Shown piece after piece: positions 7,954 to 14,610 of a stretch of DNA of 64,000 bases. The notes under the pieces were generated by a model that saw nothing but the letters and a program-made list of their open reading frames with translations, was not told the origin of the DNA and made no database searches. Numbering within the stretch: the stretch's first letter is position 1; the number at the start of each line of letters is the position of its first letter. This DNA is from Pelomonas sp039929605 (GTDB lineage Bacteria; Pseudomonadota; Gammaproteobacteria; Burkholderiales; Burkholderiaceae_C): assembly GCF_039929605.1 (NCBI RefSeq), contig NZ_JBDSQX010000098.1, positions 1 to 64,000 on the forward strand. Direction: 5' to 3'. The position numbers were made by a program, and so were the translations under genes.

Positions 7954-8850
7954 TCACGCCACTTTCTTCAAGCGCGGATCGAGCGCATCCCGCAACCCGT
8001 CACCCATCAGATTGATGGACAGCACCGTCACAAGAATAGTCAGCCCTGGCAACGTCACCACCCAAGGCGCCCGCGTGATGTAGTCGCGCGCTGCCGACAG
8101 CATCGTGCCCCACTCCGGCGTCGGCGCCTGCACGCCCAGGCCCAGAAAGCCCAGCCCAGCCGTCTCCAGAATCGCCGACGAAAACGACAACGTCGCATTG
8201 ACGATCAACGGCGCCATGCAGTTGGGCAGCACCGTGATGAACATCAGCCGCCACACGCCCGCGCCCGCCACGCGGCTCGCGGTCACGTAGTCGCGCCCGA
8301 TCTCCGACAGCGCCGCGGCGCGTGTCAGCCGCACATAGCCGGGCAGCGCGCCGATCGCAATCGCGATGACCGTGTTGACGAGGCCGGGCCCGAGGATGGT
8401 GATGACGCAGATGGCCAGCAGCAGCGCCGGCAGCGCCAGCACGACGTCCATCACCCGCATGATGGCCGGCGACAGGAAACGCTGGAAGAACGCCGCCAGC
8501 AGGCCCAGCAGCACGCCCGGCAGCAGCGACATGAGCACGGACGCCAGGCCGATGCCCAGCGACACCCGGCCGCCATGCAGCAGCCGGCTCAGCATGTCGC
8601 GGCCCAACTCGTCGGTGCCGAGCAGAAAGCGCGCGTTGCCGCCCTCGGCCCAGATCGGCGGCGTCAGCATGAAGTCGCGGTACTGCTCGATGGGGTCGTG
8701 CGGCGCGATCAGCGGAGCGAACAGGCTGGACACGGCGATCAGCGCGAAGACGATCAACGCGACGAAGGCACCACGGTTGGCCGTGAAGCCGAGCCAGAAC
8801 TCGCGCAGCGGGCCGGGCGGGTCAATGGCCTTGTCGAAAACGGCGCTCAT
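7954..8850 (-). CDS. Peptide-type ABC transporter permease (DppC/OppC family)
   Basis: A 298-residue inner-membrane permease of the binding-protein-dependent type. It shows an N-terminal membrane segment (FVALIVFALIAVSSLFAPLI), the DppC-type GTDELGRDMLSRLLHGGRVSL block, several further hydrophobic helices and the EAA loop region (AAALSEIGRDYVTASRVAGA) that docks on the ATPase. The start at 8850 overlaps the Nudix stop by ATGA; the much longer open frame upstream is a shadow. It is the last gene of the operon: no ATPase or solute-binding protein gene follows, so those partners must be encoded elsewhere. The neighbouring murein amidase suggests cell-wall peptides as substrate, an inference. Confidence 0.85.
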   Translation of the reverse strand: MSAVFDKAIDPPGPLREFWLGFTANRGAFVALIVFALIAVSSLFAPLIAPHDPIEQYRDFMLTPPIWAEGGNARFLLGTDELGRDMLSRLLHGGRVSLGIGLASVLMSLLPGVLLGLLAAFFQRFLSPAIMRVMDVVLALPALLLAICVITILGPGLVNTVIAIAIGALPGYVRLTRAAALSEIGRDYVTASRVAGAGVWRLMFITVLPNCMAPLIVNATLSFSSAILETAGLGFLGLGVQAPTPEWGTMLSAARDYITRAPWVVTLPGLTILVTVLSINLMGDGLRDALDPRLKKVA

Positions 8851-9404
8851 GCGGCACTGCCTTCCCACAACTTGCGGGCGAAGCGACTCAGGTGCGGGTC
8901 GGTGCGGTCCAGCGGCAGTTCGTCTCGGTGGAACCAGCGCACGCCGGCGAACTCGCTGTCGTCGTAGCTCAGCGCTTGCGACGACGAGGCGTTCAGCACG
9001 TACCAGAGCGACACATCCCAATGGCCGGCGGTGTGGCCCACGGTTTCCGTGCAGGTGATCATCAGGGGCGCTTGCAGGTCGTGCGCGGGCGCGATGCCCA
9101 GCTCCTCCTGCAACTCGCGAACGACCGTGCTGCGCGGGTGTTCGTCGGGCTCGACATGGCCACCGGTCGGCAGCCAGCGCTGGGCGTTGCGGTGGTCCAC
9201 CAGCAAGACGAGCGGGCCATCCACGAGGACGAAGTAGGACACGAGATGGCGCGGCGGCGTGGCGGGCTTGGCAACGCGGCACAGCTGGGCGCCGGAGTCC
9301 ACCCAGGCCAAGGCTTCGGCGCGGTGGGTGGCCTCGATGTCGTCGGCCGGGCGGATGCTCTCGATCTCGGCACGGATGGCCACGCGCAGGGTGGACATCT
9401 GCAT
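8847..9404 (-). CDS. Nudix hydrolase
   Basis: A 185-residue protein with a complete Nudix box Gx5Ex7REUxEExGU: GHVEPDE, seven residues, then RELQEELGI (about residues 75-97). The metal-binding Glu residues are all present, so it should hydrolyse a nucleoside diphosphate-linked compound; the substrate cannot be read from sequence. The start MQM at 9404 shares one base with the stop of the upstream permease gene (TGATG), and its own stop overlaps the next permease gene (ATGA). It is thus embedded and translationally coupled inside a transporter operon, which is an uncommon position for a Nudix gene. Confidence 0.9.
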   Translation of the reverse strand: MQMSTLRVAIRAEIESIRPADDIEATHRAEALAWVDSGAQLCRVAKPATPPRHLVSYFVLVDGPLVLLVDHRNAQRWLPTGGHVEPDEHPRSTVVRELQEELGIAPAHDLQAPLMITCTETVGHTAGHWDVSLWYVLNASSSQALSYDDSEFAGVRWFHRDELPLDRTDPHLSRFARKLWEGSAA

Positions 9405-10417
9405 CAATGCCCCCCACCCCGAATCCGCGGATTCACCACGCCGTACAGCACGTCCACGATCAGGTTCACGCCGATGAAGGTCAGCGCCGAAATCAGGATG
9501 CCCGCCTGCACGACCGGATAGTCGCGCCGCCCGATGGAGTCGATCAGCCATTTGCCGATGCCCGGCCACGAGAAGATCGTCTCGGTCAGCACGGCGCCGG
9601 CGAGCAGGCTGCCCGTCTGCAGGCCCACCACCGTCAGCACCGGGATCAGCGCGTTGCGCAGCGCATGCACGACGACCACGCGCGTCGGCGACAGGCCCTT
9701 GGCGCGCGCCGTGCGCACGTAGTCTTCACGTAGCACTTCGAGCATCGACGAGCGCGTCATCCGCGCCACCACCGCCAGCGTGCTCGTGCCCAGCACCAGC
9801 GCCGGCAGGATCAGATGCATCAGCGCCGACTTGAACGCGCCTTCCTCGCTGGACAGCGCCGCGTCGATGAGCATGAAGCCGGTCACGCGTTCGGGGTCGA
9901 ACTCGATGCCGATGCGGCCGGACACCGGCGTCCAGCCCAGGTTGACGGAGAAGAACATGATGAGGATCAGCCCCCACCAGAACACCGGCATCGAGTAGCC
10001 CACCGTGGCCAGGCCCATGACGCCCTGGTCCAGTAGCGAGCCCCGCTTGAGCCCCGCGCTGACGCCCAGCAGCAACCCCAGGCCGACGGCGAAGACGAGC
10101 GCCGCCGTGGCCAGCTCCACCGTCGCCGGGAACAGCGCCTTGAACTCCTTGCTCACCGGCTCGCGGCTCACCAGGCTCTGCCCCAGGTCGCCGTGCAGCA
10201 GCTTGCCGACGTAGTCTGCGTATTGCACCGGCAGCGGCTGGTCCAGCCCCATGCGCTTGACGAGCACGGCGTGGGCCTCGGGGTCGAGCCGGCGCTCGCC
10301 CATCATGACCTCGATGGGGTCGCCGGGCACGAGGCGGATCAGGCCGAACGCGACCAGCGTGATGCCGATCAGTGTCGGCACCAGGGTTGCGAGTCGCTTG
10401 AGCAGAAAGCCCAGCAT
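9404..10417 (-). CDS. Peptide-type ABC transporter permease (DppB/OppB family)
   Basis: A 337-residue permease beginning MLGFLLKRLATLVPTLIGIT, the classic DppB N-terminus, with VPGDPIEVMMGE, about six membrane helices and the EAA loop (MLEVLREDYVRTARAKGLS). It should form the transmembrane heterodimer with the DppC-like protein two genes downstream. The start at 10417 overlaps the amidase stop by one base (TGATG). The longer open frame extending to 10750 runs through the amidase gene in another frame and is not used. Confidence 0.88.
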   Translation of the reverse strand: MLGFLLKRLATLVPTLIGITLVAFGLIRLVPGDPIEVMMGERRLDPEAHAVLVKRMGLDQPLPVQYADYVGKLLHGDLGQSLVSREPVSKEFKALFPATVELATAALVFAVGLGLLLGVSAGLKRGSLLDQGVMGLATVGYSMPVFWWGLILIMFFSVNLGWTPVSGRIGIEFDPERVTGFMLIDAALSSEEGAFKSALMHLILPALVLGTSTLAVVARMTRSSMLEVLREDYVRTARAKGLSPTRVVVVHALRNALIPVLTVVGLQTGSLLAGAVLTETIFSWPGIGKWLIDSIGRRDYPVVQAGILISALTFIGVNLIVDVLYGVVNPRIRGGGH

Positions 10418-11334
10418 CACCAGCGCGAGGTGTAGGGGCGGACTTCGCCCTCGGCGGCGCCGGCCACGCGCATCGCGCTCGGCGTGGATGCCACCTCGAT
10501 GAGCGCGGCGGTCTCGGCATCGACAGCGCCGGAGATGTCGCGCGGCCGGTACTTCATCTGGAAGGTGGCGACGACTTCCTTGGTCGGCACATCCATCTGC
10601 CCCGAGCGCGACACGTTGTAGCCGATGCGCGCCAGCCTCTCCTGAAGCCAGCCCACCTCGCGCGGCGCCACCTCGTGCTCCAGCATCTTCACCATCACCA
10701 GCGGGCCGTCCGGCCAGGGGATCAAGCCCGCGTCGGCGAGCTGCTTCCACGGGAAGTTGGGGCCCGGGTCCTGCTTGCGGCCGGGCGCGATGTCGGCGTG
10801 GCCGATGATGCGCTCGGGCTTGACGTTATGGCGCTGCTGGATGTCGCGCACCAGCGCGATGACCTCGTCGATCTGGGCCTGCGGGAAGGGCGCGTAGACG
10901 CGGCCGGCGGGTGTGTCCACAAAGCCCGCGTTGACGATCTCGATGCCGATGGAGGCCGAGTTCAGGTTGGTGTTGCCGGCCCAGTAGCTCAGGCCGGCAT
11001 GCCAGGCGCGGCGGTTCTCGTCGACGAGGGCGTAGCTGGCGACGGGGTTGTCGCGCACCAGGTAGTGGGCCGATACCTGGCCGCCCGTCGTCAGCACCTT
11101 GAGCGACTTCTCCCAGTCGATGACGGTGTAGTGCAGCACGATGTAGAGCGCGCGGCTGTCCTGGTTCTGCGAGGTGTAGCTGCGGTCGATGCGCGGCGGG
11201 CGCACGACGATGGAAGCCGCGGGCTGAGCCGTGGCTGCGGTCACCGGCGCGGCGGCTGTTGGCGGCGGGGTGACGCTGGCGCAGGCGCTGAGCAGCAGGG
11301 CCAGGGCGGCGGCGATGAGGGCAGTGGGCTTCAT
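10417..11334 (-). CDS. N-acetylmuramoyl-L-alanine amidase lipoprotein (AmiD-like)
   Basis: The start at 11334 gives a 305-residue lipoprotein precursor (MKPTALIAAALALLLSAC, lipobox LSAC). The middle is an amidase_2/AmpD-type zinc domain: VLHYT with the first His, VSAHYLV, AWHAGLSYWAG, and GHADIAPGRKQDPG carrying the second His and the Asp-containing tail. The C-terminal 80 residues resemble a peptidoglycan-binding helical domain (EVGWLQERLARIGYNV). Size and layout match E. coli AmiD, an outer-membrane amidase that removes stem peptides from muropeptides. Its coupling to peptide permease genes suggests release and uptake of cell-wall peptides in one operon (inference). Confidence 0.88.
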   Translation of the reverse strand: MKPTALIAAALALLLSACASVTPPPTAAAPVTAATAQPAASIVVRPPRIDRSYTSQNQDSRALYIVLHYTVIDWEKSLKVLTTGGQVSAHYLVRDNPVASYALVDENRRAWHAGLSYWAGNTNLNSASIGIEIVNAGFVDTPAGRVYAPFPQAQIDEVIALVRDIQQRHNVKPERIIGHADIAPGRKQDPGPNFPWKQLADAGLIPWPDGPLVMVKMLEHEVAPREVGWLQERLARIGYNVSRSGQMDVPTKEVVATFQMKYRPRDISGAVDAETAALIEVASTPSAMRVAGAAEGEVRPYTSRW

Positions 11335-11507
11335 GCGAGAACGAGCGTGGCCAAGCCCGGATTGTTGCAGTGCACACGGCCACGCCGTTCGCGGGTGTGC
11401 CCGCAGCCGCCATGCCCGCTGGTGCTGCGGGTATGCCGGCAGGTGATGGGCGAGCTTCGAGCGGGTATCGTTGGGCGTCGGCCGGCGCCGCAACGGGGAA
11501 TGTCGCG

Positions 11508-11933
11508 ATGAATCGTTGGTTGCTGCTGTTGGCCTTGGCCTGCGGGCCGGCGCAGGCCCAGAACGTGGGCGCGCCGTCTCTGCACGATCCTGCCGATTCC
11601 CGTGATACCTACGGGCGCGCCTGGTATTCGCAGCAGATCAGCTACGAAGCTGCCTTCGAGCGCGGAACGACGTTGAATGCCGAGGCCCGCGAATCGCTGG
11701 CGCAGTACCTCGACGGCGCACGGAGGTTGTTCAAGACCGACTCGGTCTGCGCGAGTCATGAGGCCGAGGTCGTTGACCGCGAGGCCCGACGGCTGGCCTA
11801 TCTGCGTTGGTGGCTGGGGCTGCAGGCCGTGCGCCTGGTCGCTGCCAAGCGCAGCGGCTACTCCTCAACTGCCGCTGACACGATGCAAGGCCAAACGGTG
11901 ATCCGGTTGTGGCTGGAGCCTTGCAGCCCGTGA
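11508..11933 (+). CDS. Small secreted protein of unknown function
   Basis: Starting at the ATG at 11508 the product is 141 residues with a signal peptide (MNRWLLLLALACGPAQAQ). The mature part is charged and probably helical, with two Cys residues (SVCASHE and the C-terminal EPCSP) that could form a disulphide. I recognise no family. It is transcribed divergently from the amidase operon and is followed at eight bases by the convergent GST gene. A longer frame from 11370 overlaps the amidase promoter region and lacks a better start. Confidence 0.6.
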   Translation: MNRWLLLLALACGPAQAQNVGAPSLHDPADSRDTYGRAWYSQQISYEAAFERGTTLNAEARESLAQYLDGARRLFKTDSVCASHEAEVVDREARRLAYLRWWLGLQAVRLVAAKRSGYSSTAADTMQGQTVIRLWLEPCSP

Positions 11934-11940
11934 AATGGCG

Positions 11941-12585
11941 TCACGGAATGGGCGGCAGCTCCGGCGCGCTCAGGCCTTCGAACGGGTTGGCCCAAGCCGG
12001 CAGCGCCAGCAATCGTGCATGCCAGGCGTCCAGCGCCGGGTAATCGCCCAGCGGCAGGCGCGCCACGTCGTTGTAGGGCAGGAAGACGCTCATGCGGAAG
12101 TCGGCATAGCTCAGGCCGCTGGCCAGCAGCCAGTCCTGCTTGCTCAGGTGAGCGTCGAGGATGGATGCCGTGTGATGGAAGCGCTCCAAACCTCGGGCCA
12201 CGGTGCCTTCGTCCAGCGCGCCGAGGCCGTAGCGCAGCTTGGTGCCGCGCTCGAAATGCACCATGTCGCAGGCGTGCATGAAGTTGTCGCGGCTCCAGCT
12301 GACCCATCGGATCATGTCTGGCAGCTCGGGCCCGCTGCGCCAGAAGTCTGACCCCACCAGTTGCGACAACCGGCAGGCGATGGCGTCGGCCTCGAACAGC
12401 GAGCCGCCGTCTGCCTCGGCCAGGATGGGCAGGCGCAGCGAGGGGTTGAGCGGGCGGAACCTGACGTCCTCGCCCGGCACCAGCGGCGCGGCCCATTCGT
12501 AGGTCACCGGCGCCGCCAGGTGCTTGGCCACGGCCACGGCCAGGCGCGGGTTGGGGTTGCGGGAGAAGTAGAGGGTGGGCTGCAT
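11941..12585 (-). CDS. Glutathione S-transferase family protein
   Basis: A 214-residue cytosolic protein with the GST two-domain plan: an N-terminal thioredoxin-like half beginning MQPTLYFSRNPNPRLAVAVA, a cis-Pro region (LRLPILAEADGG) and the glutathione-binding LFEADAIACRLS, then an all-helical C-terminal half (LASGLSYADFRMSVFLPYND). The substrate cannot be predicted. It stands alone; a second, unrelated-looking GST lies at 45034-45654. Confidence 0.85.
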   Translation of the reverse strand: MQPTLYFSRNPNPRLAVAVAKHLAAPVTYEWAAPLVPGEDVRFRPLNPSLRLPILAEADGGSLFEADAIACRLSQLVGSDFWRSGPELPDMIRWVSWSRDNFMHACDMVHFERGTKLRYGLGALDEGTVARGLERFHHTASILDAHLSKQDWLLASGLSYADFRMSVFLPYNDVARLPLGDYPALDAWHARLLALPAWANPFEGLSAPELPPIP

Positions 12586-12686
12586 GGGCGTTGAGTGGCG
12601 AGACGACCTGGGCGCAGAGTGTCGCGCCGACGCCGGTATGCTGTCGCGGTGGCTTGGGGCAGTGCTGCGGTCGGAGAGAGGCCAGG

Positions 12687-12917
12687 ATGAAGCAGGTGGG
12701 ACGCAGACAGCAGCCGGGTGCGCGGCAGACCGACGTGGCGCAGGGGCTCCGCGACACCGAGCGCGTCACCGCCACGACGGTGGCGCTCGCTCTGGGCCGC
12801 TGCCCGCTGCCCAAGGGCGTGCGCCGCTTCAAGAGTCATGAGGCCGCCAATGAATGGCAGGCCCGCCACCTGGCCGTCTTCATGCGGGACCTGGCCCGCC
12901 AACGCGGCCATGGATGA
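12687..12917 (+). CDS. Small basic protein preceding a nucleotidyltransferase (antitoxin-like)
   Basis: A 76-residue protein starting MKQVGRRQQPG at the ATG at 12687, behind a plausible ribosome site (GAGAGG). The C-terminal half (RRFKSHEAANEWQARHLAVF) is reminiscent of short helical proteins found next to nucleotidyltransferase toxins, but I cannot name a family. Its stop overlaps the start of the following gene by eight bases, so the two are a coupled pair. A longer frame from 12591 has no supporting start. Confidence 0.55.
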   Translation: MKQVGRRQQPGARQTDVAQGLRDTERVTATTVALALGRCPLPKGVRRFKSHEAANEWQARHLAVFMRDLARQRGHG

Positions 12918-13395
12918 GTTTTCGCGCGCGGCCACGGTCGACGACCTCAAGCGCTTGGTGGCCTCGCTGGACGCACATGGCGTGCCCTATTTGCTGATCG
13001 GGGGCTACGCCTTGGCTGCGCTGGGTTATGCGCGCGCCACGATCGACATCGACCTGCTCGTGCCGGCCAACGCAGCCACTGGCGCCCTCGTGCGCGAGGC
13101 CCTGCTGGTGCTGCCAGACCAGGCCGCCAAGGACATCGACCCCGCCTGGTTTGACGAAGGCGACAACATCCGCGTGGGCGACGAGATCACGGTCGACGTG
13201 ATGCTCAATGCCAACGGCCAGACGTACGAAACCTTGCTTCCCTACGCTCGCATCGTCGACCTGGACGGCACGCCCATCCGCACGGTCAGCCTCGAAGGCC
13301 TGGCGCTCACCAAGCGCACCTTGCGGGCCAAGGATCTGGCGGACCTGGCCGTCATCGAGCGGGCGCTTGCCGAATTGAAGCGCCCCGGCGCTTGA
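12910..13395 (+). CDS. Nucleotidyltransferase-fold protein (AbiEii/MNT-like)
   Basis: A 161-residue protein with the minimal nucleotidyltransferase signature: GGYALAALGYARATIDIDLL places a GG helix turn followed by the DID acidic pair (about residues 27-45), and a third acidic candidate lies in EITVDVML. This pattern is known from MNT antitoxins, AbiEii-type toxins and related small transferases that AMPylate or add nucleotides to tRNA or proteins. Coupled translation with the 76-residue gene upstream suggests a toxin-antitoxin-like module. Which partner would be toxic cannot be read from sequence. Confidence 0.7.
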   Translation: MDEFSRAATVDDLKRLVASLDAHGVPYLLIGGYALAALGYARATIDIDLLVPANAATGALVREALLVLPDQAAKDIDPAWFDEGDNIRVGDEITVDVMLNANGQTYETLLPYARIVDLDGTPIRTVSLEGLALTKRTLRAKDLADLAVIERALAELKRPGA

Positions 13396-13417
13396 GGCAG
13401 CGAAACGCAGCTGCCCC

Positions 13418-13948
13418 TCAACGTCGCCGCGCCGGTGGCTTGCGTGCCGGCTTGGCATTCACCTCGGCGGCGGCCTGCAGCGGCGCCAGCGCCGCCAGCG
13501 TGTCGAGCTGGGTCAACAGGCGCTGCAGGTAGTCGGGCGACAAGCCTTGCAGCTGCTGCAGCGCGCGGCTCACCAGCACCTGGCTGTTCAGCGGGCCCAG
13601 GTGCTCGGGCACCGGCGCGCTGACCTCGGCCATGCGACGGGTCAGGCGCAGCGCGCTCCAGGTGCTGCGGTGGGCGTTCACGCTGCGCAGCTCGGGGCCG
13701 GTGGCTTGGAGTTGGGCGACGAGCTCGGTCAGCGGGCTGGGCGGCCTGGCAGCCGGTCGGGCGGCCAGCGCCGTCGGCGCGGCTTCGGCGCGCTGTTTGA
13801 GCTTGGCCACCAGCCGCTCGCGCAAGGCGCCAGGTGCCAGGGCGGAAGCCCGCCGGGCCAGGCCTTCCAGCACGCGCAATCGCACCGGGTCCGCCTCGGC
13901 AAGCGCCTGCACCCAGCCGAGTGGGTCGGCCAGCGCGCCCATCGTCAC
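13418..13948 (-). CDS. DUF2894-type protein of the DUF3348-DUF802-OmpA cluster
   Basis: A 176-residue, mainly helical, Ala/Arg-rich protein ending in a basic tail (KPARKPPARRR). It contains LGWVQALAEADPVRLRVLEG and ALRLTRRMAEVSAPVPEHLG, and its position as fourth gene behind DUF3348, DUF802 and OmpA genes matches the DUF2894 member of this Burkholderiales cluster. The start is a GTG at 13948 that overlaps the upstream TGA (GTGA), an ATG two codons later being the alternative. No signal or membrane segment is seen, so it should be cytoplasmic. Function unknown. Confidence 0.75.
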   Translation of the reverse strand: MTMGALADPLGWVQALAEADPVRLRVLEGLARRASALAPGALRERLVAKLKQRAEAAPTALAARPAARPPSPLTELVAQLQATGPELRSVNAHRSTWSALRLTRRMAEVSAPVPEHLGPLNSQVLVSRALQQLQGLSPDYLQRLLTQLDTLAALAPLQAAAEVNAKPARKPPARRR

Positions 13949-14610
13949 GGCGCGGAAGCCGCCGCGCGGCGCGGCCGGGGCGTGGGGGCAATCTCCACAC
14001 GGCGGTTCAGCGCGCGGCCGGCCGCCTCGTCGTTGGACGCCACGGGCTGCTGCGGCCCGAAGGCGGCAGCGAAAACGGCATCGGGCGGCAAGCCCTCGGC
14101 CATCAGCGCGCGGGCCACGTTCAGCGCTCGCTGGGCCGACAGCTCCCAGTTGTCCGCAAACTTGGGCGCGCCCTTGCCTGTGATCAGGCCACGGTCATCG
14201 GTGAAGCCGCTCACCATCAGGATCTCGTCGCGTTGCGCGAGGTAGGTGCGCAGCGGCACGGCCAGGCTCTTGATCAGGGCGCGGCCGTCGGCGTGGAGCT
14301 GGTCCGCGCCCGTGGCGAACAGCACCGCGCCGCTGATGCCGATGCGGCCTTCCACCAGCGTGATGCGCCCGTCCGCCAGCGGCCCGGCCAGCGCACGCTC
14401 CAGCGCCTCGCGGCGGGCCTGTTCGGCCTGGCGCTGCTGCACCTCGGCTTCGAGCTTGTTGGCCAGGTCCAGCTGGCCCACCAGCGCGGCGGCCAGCACC
14501 AGCACGAAGGCGCCGAGCACGCCGGCCATCAGGTCGCCGAAAGCGGCCCAGGCGGGCGCGCTTAGACCGTCAACATAGCCTTCCTGCTCCATGTCGAGCT
14601 GGTCATCCAT
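13945..14610 (-). CDS. OmpA/MotB-like inner-membrane protein (ZorB-like)
   Basis: A 221-residue protein with one N-terminal membrane helix (residues about 20-48, WAAFGDLMAGVLGAFVLVLA), a short coiled stretch and a C-terminal OmpA-like peptidoglycan-binding domain (SGFTDDRG..., NWELSAQRALNVARAL, ALNRRVEI). Asp26 sits at the start of the helix where MotB, ExbD and ZorB carry their proton-accepting Asp. Together with the MotA-like product encoded just upstream it should form a proton-driven stator anchored to the wall. The start overlaps the upstream stop by eight bases. Confidence 0.82.
   Translation of the reverse strand: MDDQLDMEQEGYVDGLSAPAWAAFGDLMAGVLGAFVLVLAAALVGQLDLANKLEAEVQQRQAEQARREALERALAGPLADGRITLVEGRIGISGAVLFATGADQLHADGRALIKSLAVPLRTYLAQRDEILMVSGFTDDRGLITGKGAPKFADNWELSAQRALNVARALMAEGLPPDAVFAAAFGPQQPVASNDEAAGRALNRRVEIAPTPRPRRAAASAP

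Noticed and set aside
7301..7957. A 218-codon minus-strand frame
   Set aside because: It spans repeat mosaic, overlaps both neighbouring genes, and encodes Arg/Ser/Ala-rich sequence without any domain. Treated as non-coding.
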